Below are positions 53,115 through 61,439 of a DNA stretch of 64,000 bases, piece after piece. Position 1 is the first letter of the stretch, and each line of letters opens with the position of its first letter. Position numbers and translations under genes: made by a program. The notes under the pieces are model-generated. The model was not told the DNA's origin. It made no database searches and was given only the letters and a program-made list of their open reading frames with translations. The DNA comes from Bin103 sp002238925 (GTDB lineage Bacteria; Spirochaetota; Spirochaetia; SZUA-6; Bin103): the NCBI GenBank assembly GCA_965208065.1, contig OZ242313.1:4030001-4094000 (forward strand). Reading direction: 5' to 3'.

Positions 53115-54713
53115 ATGGCGAACGTGCGCACGTTCAACACTACAGGTCCGGTAGTGGCGGCGGACCACTACCGCATCCCACCTCTGGAACGGATCGATCT
53201 CGATACGGTGATCGGCTTGATCCGGGACAAGAAGTACTTCGTGCTGCACGCGCCGCGGCAGACCGGCAAGACCTCGGCGCTGCTGGAGCTGCGCGACCTG
53301 CTGAACAACGGCGGGCACGGCGACTTCCGTTGCGTGTACGCCAACGTCGAGGCGGGCCAGGCGATGCGCGACAACGTGACGGAAGGCATGCGCACCGTCC
53401 TGTCCCAGTTCGCGCTCAGGGCGAGCCTGACGCTGGGCGACGACACGCTGCAGCGCGTCTGCAACGAGGCGATGAGCAGCGCCGGACCGGGTGGCGCCCT
53501 GAGCCTGACGCTGAGCCGCTGGGCCGCGGCCGACCGCAAACCGCTCGTGCTGCTGATCGACGAGATCGACGCGCTGGTGGGCGACACCTTGCTATCGGTG
53601 TTGCGGCAACTGCGCAGCGGCTACGACCAACGCCCGGCCGCCTTCCCGCACAGCATCATCCTGTGCGGGGTGCGCGACGTGCGCGACTACCGCATCCACT
53701 CGTCCGCCGAGGACCGCATGGTGCTTGGCGGCAGCGCGTTCAACATCAAGTCCGAGTCGCTGCGCCTGGGCAACTTCTCGGAGCTGGAGATACGGGCATT
53801 ACTGGCGCAGCACACCGCGGCAACCGGGCAGGCGTTCACGGAGGACGCGCTGGCGTTGATTCGCACGCGCACCGGCGGCCAGCCGTGGCTGGTGAACGCG
53901 CTGTGCTACGACGCCTGCTTCCGTCACCCGCCGGGGCGAGACCGCACGCGCCCGATCACGGCTCACGCCATCCTGGCGGCGCAGGAGCGGCTGATCCTGC
54001 GCCGCGACACGCACATCGACGACTTGGCGCACAAGCTGCGCGAGGAGCGCGTGCGGCGCGTGGTGGAGCCGATTCTGACCGGCGCCGATCGGCAGGAGTG
54101 GTCCACCGAGGACGTCGCTTACGCCTGCGACCTGGGACTGGTGACGCAGGACGCCGCCGGCACGCCGCGCATCGCCAACCCGATCTACGCGGAGGTGGTG
54201 CCGCGCCATCTGAACTACGCGGTGCAGGCAGGGCTGCCGCAACAGGAGGCGTGGTACGTGGACGCGGACGGCAGGCTGGACGTCGCGGGGCTGCTCGCGG
54301 CGTTCCAGGAGTTCTTCCGCAAGCACTCCGAGCACTCGGTGCAGCGCTTCGAGCAATATCACGAGGCCGGCCCGCAGTTGCTGCTGCAGGCGCACCTGCA
54401 GCGCATTGTGAACGGCGGCGGACGGATTGAGCGGGAGTACGCGCTCGGGCGCGGGCGCACCGACCTGCTGATCGTGTGGCCGGGGCGCGGGCGCGAGCGC
54501 CGCTTCGTGGTGGAGTGCAAGGTGCTGCGCAAGGGGCTGGAGCGGACCATCGCCGAGGGGGTCGAGCAGACCCGCGGCTACGCCGACCGCTGCGCGGCCG
54601 AGGCAGGACACCTGGTCGTGTTCGACCGCGCGCCGGACCGACCCTGGGCGGAGAAGATCTTCCGCCGCGCACCGTCGGGAGCCGGCGTGCCGGTCACCGT
54701 CTGGGGAATGTAG
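53115..54713 (+). CDS. AAA-like ATPase with C-terminal nuclease-like domain (paralogue 2)
   Basis: A 532-residue paralogue of the protein at 18244, similar over its full length. It shows RTFNTTGPVVAADHYRIPPL at the start, Walker A HAPRQTGKTSAL (~residue 45), Walker B PLVLLIDEIDALVG (~145), ILCGVRDVRDYRIHSSAEDR (~185), IANPIYAEVVPRHL (~355), RGRTDLLIVW (~447) and RRFVVECKVLRKGL (~460). It shares the terminal VTVWGM. ATG 53115 aligns with the paralogue start and has TACTCT ending 6 nt upstream. Two complete copies 35 kb apart, each next to toxin-antitoxin material, suggest an accessory family that spreads in this genome. Confidence 0.8.
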   Translation: MANVRTFNTTGPVVAADHYRIPPLERIDLDTVIGLIRDKKYFVLHAPRQTGKTSALLELRDLLNNGGHGDFRCVYANVEAGQAMRDNVTEGMRTVLSQFALRASLTLGDDTLQRVCNEAMSSAGPGGALSLTLSRWAAADRKPLVLLIDEIDALVGDTLLSVLRQLRSGYDQRPAAFPHSIILCGVRDVRDYRIHSSAEDRMVLGGSAFNIKSESLRLGNFSELEIRALLAQHTAATGQAFTEDALALIRTRTGGQPWLVNALCYDACFRHPPGRDRTRPITAHAILAAQERLILRRDTHIDDLAHKLREERVRRVVEPILTGADRQEWSTEDVAYACDLGLVTQDAAGTPRIANPIYAEVVPRHLNYAVQAGLPQQEAWYVDADGRLDVAGLLAAFQEFFRKHSEHSVQRFEQYHEAGPQLLLQAHLQRIVNGGGRIEREYALGRGRTDLLIVWPGRGRERRFVVECKVLRKGLERTIAEGVEQTRGYADRCAAEAGHLVVFDRAPDRPWAEKIFRRAPSGAGVPVTVWGM

Positions 54714-54960
54714 CGAAGCCGCGCCACGATCCCATCACGGGTTGCGGCAACGGGATCGGTTGAGAATCGTGTTCCCGAGTCGTACACACGAGCTGTCGCA
54801 CGTCGGCCCGAATGAAAGTTGCGCCGCAACGCGTCCTTGACCAGTGTTGGAGGTGTGATACGCTGGTGGTTGGGACTCGGATGGATGCGGATTCTGCGTG
54901 ACCAGGCAACCCGGCCCTGCCGCCGGCTGACGCCAGCGACGCCCCCAGTGCGTCCATCCG

Positions 54961-54979
54961 CCCCCCCCCCCCCCCCCCC
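54961..54979 (+). repeat. C19 homopolymer tract
   Basis: Nineteen consecutive C residues in intergenic DNA, about 560 bp upstream of the binding-protein gene. No other run in the window comes near this length. Long G/C tracts are known phase-variation switches in spirochaetes and other bacteria, but such runs are also prone to sequencing error. Confidence 0.85.
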
Positions 54980-55394
54980 GCAACTACTTGTTCCTGAAAC
55001 ATTAAGCGCTCGCTCCGAGCGCCTCTCGTGTCCCGCGCGCGGCTTCGTGTGCGCTGCTCCTTGCATCCGCTGCGCCGACTACCGCGTGGCAGCAGTTCGG
55101 ATCCGCGTGGCGTCGGCTCGGTCGCCCGCCGCACTGGCGCGCCGACCGCCCGTTATCTCCACCGACGCCGTCCCGCACCCGCCCGTTCCAGTCATATCAC
55201 AACCACCACTCGCCGGCGTTGCCGGCCACTCAGTTCCCTGCCATGCCGGCCACCAGCCTGTCGTCGTGCGCACGCGCGCAAGGAGGAGGCAAGTCGTTCC
55301 GTGAGACGGAAAACGCCGACAATCGGTGCCCGGGCATTCCTTCCCTCGGGCACCTCCAGATCGGGAATAGGATGACACCCGACTGACAACTGGC

Positions 55395-55411
55395 GCCCGA
55401 GCGGCTCGGGC
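55395..55411. repeat. Palindrome GCCCGAGC-G-GCTCGGGC
   Basis: A perfect 8+8 inverted repeat around one base, 129-145 bp upstream of the oligopeptide operon. It could be an operator or a hairpin in the leader. No T-run follows, so a terminator is unlikely. Confidence 0.4.
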
Positions 55412-55539
55412 ACGCTGGAGTTTGCCTCCTTCGCTTTTCGGTTGCCTGCGAGCGGGCATGCCGCGGGAGTGGGCGAAGGGCCGGCAGCGAGGCAAGCGCT
55501 CCCGGAAACGACTCGTAACGACGAGAGGAGAGTCGACTC

Positions 55540-57339
55540 ATGAGATACGTTCCACTTGGAAAGTGCCTTGCGGTACTGTCCGTCCTGGTCCTGGCCGCAA
55601 CCGGCCTGTGGGCCGCCGGAGAAGAGGAGGGCTCGACCGCCCCCGCGGCCGAGAAGAGGTATGTGACCGACCCCACGACCGGTAAGGTGGTGGTGGCGCC
55701 GGAATATGGCGGGACAATGACCGCGTGGGGCGGCCCCGGTCTTACTCAGGCTTCTATCGATCCCTACTTCGGCTGGCCGAGCATGACCGGCGCTGTCACA
55801 GAGAGTCTCGGTCTGATGAACTGGGGAGTAGATCGAGACGTGTGGGACCTGAAGACCTTGCACACGCCGGACGAGCACTTGATTGGGCAGCTGGCGGAGA
55901 GTTGGGAGATTTCCCCGGACCGCCTGACCTATACCTTCCACCTCCGCCCGGGCGTTCGCTGGCATGACAAGGCGCCGATGAACGGTCGGCAGTTCACCGC
56001 CCACGACGTCGAATACAACTTCCACCGCATACTGGGCATGGGCGACTTCGCCGAGGCCGGACCGACCCCCTTTGGCGGCGCTGACCAACTCAAGAACCTG
56101 CCATGGGAATCGATAACGGCCACTGACGACATGACGGTGGTGATGAAGCTGACCGAGCCACGCCCCGTCATGTTGCGAAAGGTGCTGGGGGTGGACAACG
56201 GGATGGCGTTCATGATGCCCCCCGAGGTGATCGAGCAGCATGGCGATGGTAAGGACTGGCGCAACTTAGTCGGCACCGGGCCGTTCATGATCACGGACGT
56301 GGTCGAGGAGAGCTCCATAACCTACACCAAGAATCCCGACTACTGGGGCCATGACGAAAAGTACCCCGAGAACCAACTGCCCTACGTTGACGAACTCAAA
56401 GTGGTGATCATTCCGGACGAGGCAGCCATCATGGCGGCGCTGCGCTCGCGCACGATCGACTTCAAGAGGTGGGATACTTCTCTGGACTCGGCCGACAGCA
56501 TGCGCAAGACCAACCCCGAGATCGCGGTGCACGAAATCTGGTTCCGGTCGGTGGCGTCTTTTGCGCCCAACCATCGCGAGCCACCCTTCAACGACATCAA
56601 CGTGTTGCGCGCGATGCAGATGGCGCTGGACAACGAGACCATCGCCCGTACCTACTGGAAGGGTGTCGCCGACACGACACCGCAGGGGCTGATAGGGGTG
56701 CAAGGCTTCTACAACCCGTTCGAGGAGTGGGACGAAGAGGTCAAGCAATACTACCGGTACGACCCGGAAGCGGCCGAGAAACTGCTCGACGAGGCCGGCT
56801 ATCCGCGCGGCGCCGACGGCATCAGGTTCACCACCACGCTGAACTACGGGGCGTGGGCAGACCTGGACTACTCGCACATAGCCGCCGCGTACTGGGCGGA
56901 GATCGGCGTCAATGTCGAGATCGATGAGCTGTCCTCCGCCGAATACCACGAGAGGCTCTTCGCACGTACCGGGAAAGGCATGTACAGCCAAATCGCGAGA
57001 AACAACTTCGATCCTTACCTGGCGGTAAGCTGGTATCACTCGAATGCGCAGTGGAACCGCGGCGGGTCCCAGTGGCCGGAGCTGGACGCCATGGTCGACG
57101 CCGCCCTGGCAGCCGGCACGCCCGAGGAGGCGCGGCGGCTGATCGCCGAGGCAGACGAGTACGCGATGTCGCGGCACTGGCTGATCTGGGGCCCCATGTC
57201 CCCCATACACTTCTATGCCCAGCCGTGGATCGCCGGCTATAGCGGTGAGCTCGACGGCGGCTTGGGGTGGGGGAAAACAGAAATAATGTTCGCCCGCCTC
57301 TGGATCGATAGTGCGCTGAAGACAGAAATGGGGTTTTAG
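55540..57339 (+). CDS. Oligopeptide ABC transporter substrate-binding protein (family 5)
   Basis: A 599-residue exported protein with a signal peptide (CLAVLSVLVLAATGLWAAG, then acidic EEEGSTAP). The first mature lobe includes GLTQASIDPYFGWPSM, then LIGQLAESWEISPDRLTYTF and PGVRWHDKAPMNGRQFTAHD, the family-5 signature region near residues 115-155. VGTGPFMITDVVEESSITYTKNPDYWG and FNDINVLRAMQMALDNE follow, and LWIDSALKTEMGF ends the protein. It captures peptides or another oligomer for the permeases at 57448 and 58400. It is the intact version of the beheaded gene at 12610. Confidence 0.92.
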   Translation: MRYVPLGKCLAVLSVLVLAATGLWAAGEEEGSTAPAAEKRYVTDPTTGKVVVAPEYGGTMTAWGGPGLTQASIDPYFGWPSMTGAVTESLGLMNWGVDRDVWDLKTLHTPDEHLIGQLAESWEISPDRLTYTFHLRPGVRWHDKAPMNGRQFTAHDVEYNFHRILGMGDFAEAGPTPFGGADQLKNLPWESITATDDMTVVMKLTEPRPVMLRKVLGVDNGMAFMMPPEVIEQHGDGKDWRNLVGTGPFMITDVVEESSITYTKNPDYWGHDEKYPENQLPYVDELKVVIIPDEAAIMAALRSRTIDFKRWDTSLDSADSMRKTNPEIAVHEIWFRSVASFAPNHREPPFNDINVLRAMQMALDNETIARTYWKGVADTTPQGLIGVQGFYNPFEEWDEEVKQYYRYDPEAAEKLLDEAGYPRGADGIRFTTTLNYGAWADLDYSHIAAAYWAEIGVNVEIDELSSAEYHERLFARTGKGMYSQIARNNFDPYLAVSWYHSNAQWNRGGSQWPELDAMVDAALAAGTPEEARRLIAEADEYAMSRHWLIWGPMSPIHFYAQPWIAGYSGELDGGLGWGKTEIMFARLWIDSALKTEMGF

Positions 57340-57395
57340 ACTCTTTCGCCCTGCTGGGCGACTGATGCGGGAGTTGGCAGAACAACTCCACCGTC

Positions 57396-57432
57396 GGGCG
57401 CCGGGAGCGCCGCGCAGCGCTTCCCGGCGCCC
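57396..57432 (+). promoter_or_regulatory. Intercistronic hairpin between binding-protein and permease genes
   Basis: GGGCGCCGGGAGCGC (57396-57410) pairs with GCGC-T-TCCCGGCGCCC (57417-57432), 15 base pairs with one bulged T and a 6-nt loop. No U-tract follows. It stands at the same operon position as 14241-14279 and probably stabilises the binding-protein message or attenuates permease expression. Confidence 0.65.
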
Positions 57433-57447
57433 ATTTGCCACCAAGAT

Positions 57448-58407
57448 ATGAGAGCGTACATCATCCGGCGATTGCTGCTGATCATCCCGACCCTGTTCAT
57501 CCTGAGTGTGCTGGTGTTTCTCTCGGTGCGCTTCATCCCCGGCGATGCCATAGACGCGATGCTGGGCAAGACCGAACTCATGGCCGCGGAGGTGGACCGT
57601 GCAGCGCTTGAGCACATGCTCGGCCTGGATGTGCCGGTCCACGTGCAGTATGCACGCTGGATCGGAGGCATCCTCCTGCACGGCAGCCTCGGCGACTCCC
57701 TGATTGGCAGCCGCGTAGCGGTGGAAGCGAGGATCATCGACCGGCTGCCGGTAACCGTCGAGTTGGGTGTGCTGGCAATCCTCATCGGGCTGGCCCTGGC
57801 CCTGCCGGTCGGCATCTACTCGGCAATGCGCCAGGATACCGCCGCCGACTACGCGGGGCGCTCGGTCGCCATCCTCGGCCTGGCCACGCCCAACTTCTGG
57901 CTGGCCACCATGGTGGTGCTCTACCCGTCACTCTGGTGGGCGTGGGCGCCGCCGATGCAGTGGGTTCCTCTTTCCGAAGACCCGCTGGGCAATCTCGGGG
58001 TGTTGATCATCCCGAGCCTGATTCTGGGCACGGCTCTGGCGGCCGCCACCATGCGCATGACGCGCACCATGATGCTGGAGGTGCTGCGCCAGGACTACGT
58101 CCGCACCGCCTGGGCGAAGGGTCTGCGGGAGCGGGTGGTCGTCATGCGGCACGCCGTCAAGAATGCCCTCATCCCGGTGGTGTCGCTGATCGGCCTGCAG
58201 TTGCCGATCCTGGTAGGTGGCTCGGTGATCATGGAGAACATCTTCAGCCTGCCGGGATTGGGTCGGCTCATGCTGACTGCTCTCGAAGACCGGGACTACC
58301 CGGTGGTCTCCGGAGTCAACCTGTTCTTCGGTACCGCGGTGGTGCTGTTCAATCTCCTGATCGACCTGCTCTACACCTGGCTGGACCCGCGAGTGCGCTA
58401 TGAATGA
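57448..58407 (+). CDS. Oligopeptide/dipeptide ABC transporter permease (DppB type)
   Basis: A 319-residue inner-membrane permease: MRAYIIRRLLLIIPTLFILS, external loop HMLGLDVPVHVQYARWIGG, six hydrophobic segments, the cytoplasmic DYVRTAWAKGLRERVVVMRH near residue 220, and the C-terminus DPRVRYE. It shares the same first codons and a 67-bp identical stretch with the permease at 14290. It pairs with the DppC-type protein, whose gene overlaps it by 8 nt. It stands 108 nt after the binding-protein gene, across the hairpin. Confidence 0.93.
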   Translation: MRAYIIRRLLLIIPTLFILSVLVFLSVRFIPGDAIDAMLGKTELMAAEVDRAALEHMLGLDVPVHVQYARWIGGILLHGSLGDSLIGSRVAVEARIIDRLPVTVELGVLAILIGLALALPVGIYSAMRQDTAADYAGRSVAILGLATPNFWLATMVVLYPSLWWAWAPPMQWVPLSEDPLGNLGVLIIPSLILGTALAAATMRMTRTMMLEVLRQDYVRTAWAKGLRERVVVMRHAVKNALIPVVSLIGLQLPILVGGSVIMENIFSLPGLGRLMLTALEDRDYPVVSGVNLFFGTAVVLFNLLIDLLYTWLDPRVRYE

Positions 58408-59284
58408 GGCGCGCGGCCAGTTTGCCGATTTCTTCGCCAGGTTGTGGCGGCAGAAGCCGCTCGGTATCGCCAGCGGCATCGTCATCCTGATCCTGATTCT
58501 GCTGGCGATCTTTGCCGATGTCCTGGCCCCGTATCCGTTCGATCAACTGAGCCTGGCAGAACGGCTGCAGGGCTCGTCGGCGCGCCATCTGCTGGGCACC
58601 GACCAGTTGGGCCGCGACCTGTTGAGCCGGCTGCTGTTTGGGGCGCGCATCTCGCTGGTCGTTGGTTTCGCGGCGACCACGCTGAACGTGGTGGTCGCGA
58701 CCGTGATCGGCGGCACCTCCGGATTCATTGGAGGCAAGCTGGACCTGGCGGTGCAGCGCTTCGTCGATGCCTGGATGGCGTTCCCGGGACTGCTGCTGTT
58801 GCTCACGATCATGTCGATCGCGGGGCGGGGTCTGCCACAGATCATCGTGGTGCTCGGGATCGCCGGCGGCGTGGGCGGCTCGCGCGTGGTCAGAGGCGCG
58901 GTAGTGGCCACCAAGGGCAACGACTACTTCCTGGCAGCCAAGGCCTTGGGCGCGCCCACCACGCAGATCCTGGTGCGCCACGTCCTGCCCAATATCGTGG
59001 CGCCGCTGATCATCGTGTTCAGCATCAACGTCGGCGGCGTCATCCTGGCCGAGGCCAGCTTGAGCTTCCTCGGCTTCGGGCTGCCCAACAAGGTGCCGAG
59101 CTGGGGCGGGATGCTCAGCCGGGAGGGGCGGCGGTTCATGGAGCAGGCGCCGTGGCTGGCGCTGTGGCCCGGACTGTGCCTGACGATCGTCGTGTACAGT
59201 TTCAACATGTTGGGCGATGCCATGCGCGACCTCCTCGACCCCCGCCTGCGCGGCGGCGGCCGCGTCGACACCGGCGGCACCTGA
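58400..59284 (+). CDS. Oligopeptide/dipeptide ABC transporter permease (DppC type)
   Basis: A 294-residue permease: ADVLAPYPFDQLSLAERLQG after helix 1, the signature HLLGTDQLGRDLLSRLLFGAR near residue 65, FVDAWMAFPGLLLLLTIMS near 120, the cytoplasmic FLAAKALGAPTTQILVRHVLP near 175, and SFLGFGLPNKVPSWGGMLSREG near 222. It starts inside the end of the DppB gene. No ATPase genes follow; an SDR gene begins 48 nt on. It supplies the intact reference for the remnant at 17691. Confidence 0.93.
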   Translation: MNEARGQFADFFARLWRQKPLGIASGIVILILILLAIFADVLAPYPFDQLSLAERLQGSSARHLLGTDQLGRDLLSRLLFGARISLVVGFAATTLNVVVATVIGGTSGFIGGKLDLAVQRFVDAWMAFPGLLLLLTIMSIAGRGLPQIIVVLGIAGGVGGSRVVRGAVVATKGNDYFLAAKALGAPTTQILVRHVLPNIVAPLIIVFSINVGGVILAEASLSFLGFGLPNKVPSWGGMLSREGRRFMEQAPWLALWPGLCLTIVVYSFNMLGDAMRDLLDPRLRGGGRVDTGGT

Positions 59285-59332
59285 CAGTCGGGGGAGCTTT
59301 CCCGTTGCGGCCTTATGAGGCAACATGCGCAG

Positions 59333-60136
59333 ATGGCAGACACACTGAGCGGCAAGGTCGCAATCATTACCGGCGGCAACAGCGGTATCGGCGAGGGCAT
59401 TGGGCGGGCGTTTGCCGCCGAGGGTGCGAAGGTCATCTTGATGGCCCGCCGCGAACAGCAGGGCCGTGCGGTCGCGGCTCGCATTCAAGAGGAGGGCGGC
59501 ACCGCCACGTTCATCGCCTGTGACGTGTCCGCGGTGGCCTCCGTCGACGCGGCCGTAGCCGCGGCTGCCAAGACCTACGGCGCCGTCGATATCCTCATCA
59601 ACAACGCCGGCGGCGGCGGCGGCGGCACGTTCCCGGACGAGACGACCGAGCAGTTCAACCGCATCGTTCACCTGAACCTGATGGGCACTTTCTACATGAG
59701 CCGCGCGGTCTGGCCGCACCTGATCAGTGCTGGCGGCGGCGCGGTGGTGAACATGTCATCGCTCGCGGCCCAGCGCGGGTTCAGCCCACGGATGCTCGAT
59801 GAGTTCGGCGTTGCCTCCTGCTCCTACTACGCCGCCAAGGCGGGCGTCGATGCCCTCACCCGCTTCATGGCCGGTGTCGGCGGCAAGCACAACATCCGCG
59901 TCAACGGCATACGTCCCGGCCAGATAATGACTCCCGGCGCCACGCGCGGCACCATCAACGATGCCGACGGCGGCCACCACGTGTTCGAGTCGATGTTCGA
60001 CTTCGCGCAGATCGTGAAGGGACCGGGCTATCCCGAAGACGTCGCCAACCTCGCGCTGTTCCTGGCCTCCGAGCAGTCGCGCTTCATCAACGGCGAGACC
60101 GTCAATATCGACGGGGGTGTGGCCGCCAAGCTCTGA
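59333..60136 (+). CDS. Short-chain dehydrogenase/reductase (SDR)
   Basis: A protein of about 267 residues. The cofactor loop is VAIITGGNSGIGEGIGRAFA (T-G-x3-G-I-G), and VDILINNAGGGGGGTF is the N-N-A-G block. Catalytic Ser lies in VVNMSSLAAQRG, and Tyr and Lys in SCSYYAAKAGV. IRVNGIRPGQIMTPG and FINGETVNIDGG close the fold. It is probably a cytoplasmic NAD(P) enzyme acting on a sugar-like or lipid-like alcohol. The start is ATG 59333 or the in-frame ATG 59315; neither has a ribosome site. A truncated copy of part of this gene lies at 61302-61437. Confidence 0.9.
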   Translation: MADTLSGKVAIITGGNSGIGEGIGRAFAAEGAKVILMARREQQGRAVAARIQEEGGTATFIACDVSAVASVDAAVAAAAKTYGAVDILINNAGGGGGGTFPDETTEQFNRIVHLNLMGTFYMSRAVWPHLISAGGGAVVNMSSLAAQRGFSPRMLDEFGVASCSYYAAKAGVDALTRFMAGVGGKHNIRVNGIRPGQIMTPGATRGTINDADGGHHVFESMFDFAQIVKGPGYPEDVANLALFLASEQSRFINGETVNIDGGVAAKL

Positions 60137-60253
60137 GCACCATCGGGCAATCAGCGGCTCGATCTCGTGGCGGAATCCGGTGACTCTGACCGCACGGATC
60201 CGTTCGGCCAAAGGGTTCGGTTGGCTGCTCTCGGTCGCCGCCAGCGCAGGCGC

Positions 60254-60910
60254 TTACGAGCCGCTGAGAGTAGTTGCGGTCTTCCGGAGCGGGGTGACCG
60301 AGCAGTCCCAGTGAGATGCTTGACGCGCCAGGTACCGACGCGTTGCGGCATCGAGCTGTGCGGCAACGTCCTGCTCGTAGTAGGCGAGCGCTTTGACGGC
60401 ATCGATCGCCGGAAACTCGTTACCGTATAGAGCCACCGCAGCCCCAAGTCCGTCCTGCAGCGGGACGCCGGCACGCAGAAGCGCCGCCAGATCCAAATAG
60501 TCCCGCGCCGCAACGCGTTGCAGGAGCACCTTCAGCTTGGTGCCGAACAGATCGAGCAGTGAGGCGACCGCAAGCACGCCATCAACGGTCTGATCCGGAC
60601 TCCCCACTCGGCCGAAACCGATATTTCCGAAGAATGAAACCTTCACCGGTTCGCTGCGGTGCACCGAGATGGTCAAGGCTGCCGGCTCGCGCTGCAGGAC
60701 GTCGGCGTCCGAGATGAACGGAATCTCGTATAAGGCCTCGAAATCGAGCGTCTCCGACGAAAAGAAGTCGAAATCGACGGACCACCGATGCCCCAGCCGC
60801 AACGCCAGCGCGGTCCCTCCGTAGAGAACGTAGCTGTCCGGAAGAGCGACCAGCGCCGGCCACAGTTCGCGTTGCGCCTCGGGGAGGACGTCGAGTAGCG
60901 GCTCGAACAC
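60254..60910 (-). CDS. Nucleotidyltransferase AbiEii/AbiGii-type toxin
   Basis: A protein of about 218 residues. It shows DSYVLYGGTALALRLGHRWS followed by VDFDFF, the G-G-[ST]...D-x-D core of the nucleotidyltransferase fold (residues ~27-52). LLDLFGTKLKVLLQRVAARDYLDLAALL near 130-160 is the family's helical block. Characterised AbiEii and MenT-type toxins transfer nucleotides to tRNA or other targets. GTG 60910 is inferred from the family start and its direct contact with the stop of the partner gene (TAA, 60914-60912, minus strand). The last ~20 residues (CSVTPLRKTATTLSGS) look atypical. Confidence 0.75.
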   Translation of the reverse strand: MFEPLLDVLPEAQRELWPALVALPDSYVLYGGTALALRLGHRWSVDFDFFSSETLDFEALYEIPFISDADVLQREPAALTISVHRSEPVKVSFFGNIGFGRVGSPDQTVDGVLAVASLLDLFGTKLKVLLQRVAARDYLDLAALLRAGVPLQDGLGAAVALYGNEFPAIDAVKALAYYEQDVAAQLDAATRRYLARQASHWDCSVTPLRKTATTLSGS

Positions 60911-60911
60911 G

Positions 60912-61232
60912 TTACGCAGGCAAGCGCCTCGCGGGAAGATCGGGAATCGTTTCGCGTCCCAGCCGCAGATGCCAGAACGCCCACGAACGACGGTTGAACA
61001 CCCCGACCGGGGGATCGGCCAGCACGCGCAGCAAGTCTGCGCTGGTAGCAATCGAGAGCAGCCAACGCACGTCGTCGGCAGTGGCGAGCGTCATCATCTG
61101 CGCCAGCAACAGCCGGCCATTAGCGAGCGCACGCTCGGGCGACTGCCACCAGACGTACTTCTTCGCCATGCTCAGGGCACGGTCGTCGTCCCGCAGCCGG
61201 CGCTCAAAACCTGCCAGGGCGGTCGCAGACAT
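60912..61232 (-). CDS. Small partner (antitoxin-like) of the AbiEii-type protein
   Basis: A 106-residue protein: KKYVWWQSPERALANGRLLLAQMMTLAT near residue 23, DVRWLLSIATSADLLRVLADPPVGVFNRRSWAFWHLRLG near 55-93, and a Pro/Arg-rich end. Short proteins with this S-P-E-R-A-L and R-S-W-A-F/Y-W-H-x-x-L pattern often precede nucleotidyltransferase AbiEii genes. The contact with the following gene implies coupled translation. An antitoxin role is inferred from the arrangement. Confidence 0.65.
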   Translation of the reverse strand: MSATALAGFERRLRDDDRALSMAKKYVWWQSPERALANGRLLLAQMMTLATADDVRWLLSIATSADLLRVLADPPVGVFNRRSWAFWHLRLGRETIPDLPARRLPA

Positions 61233-61301
61233 CGTCCGGCAAACGTGTCACGAGGTGGATGCGCAGTCAAGTCCCTGGGGGCCTGGGAGGGCCTGGGAAG
61301 A

Positions 61302-61437
61302 CAGCGGTATCGGCGAAGGCGTTGGGCGGGCGTTTGCCGCCGATGGCGCAAAGGTCATCTTGATGGCGCGCCGCGAACAGCAGGGCCGTGCGGTCGCGGC
61401 TCGCATTCAGGACGACGGCGGCCACCACGTGTTCGCG
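61302..61437 (+). pseudogene. Rearranged fragment of the neighbouring SDR gene
   Basis: Bases 61302-61409 repeat 59379-59486 of the SDR gene almost exactly (reading SGIGEGVGRAFAADGAKVIL, then MARREQQGRAVAARIQ). They are joined directly to GACGGCGGCCACCACGTGTTCG, which comes from about 59967-59988. So ~480 bp of the source are missing, and the piece lies about 1.9 kb downstream of it. Divergence is small, so the duplication is fairly recent. Confidence 0.85.
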
Positions 61438-61439
61438 GG

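Larger units (their letters stand above)
54714..55539. other. Long intergenic region (826 bp) with no convincing gene
   Basis: No frame here shows a recognisable protein or natural composition. It contains a C19 tract (54961-54979), a GCCCGAGC-G-GCTCGGGC palindrome (55395-55411) and presumably the promoter and leader of the oligopeptide operon starting at 55540. AGAGGAG lies about 8 nt before that start codon. The rest is unexplained and may hold a small RNA or decayed DNA. Confidence 0.5.
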
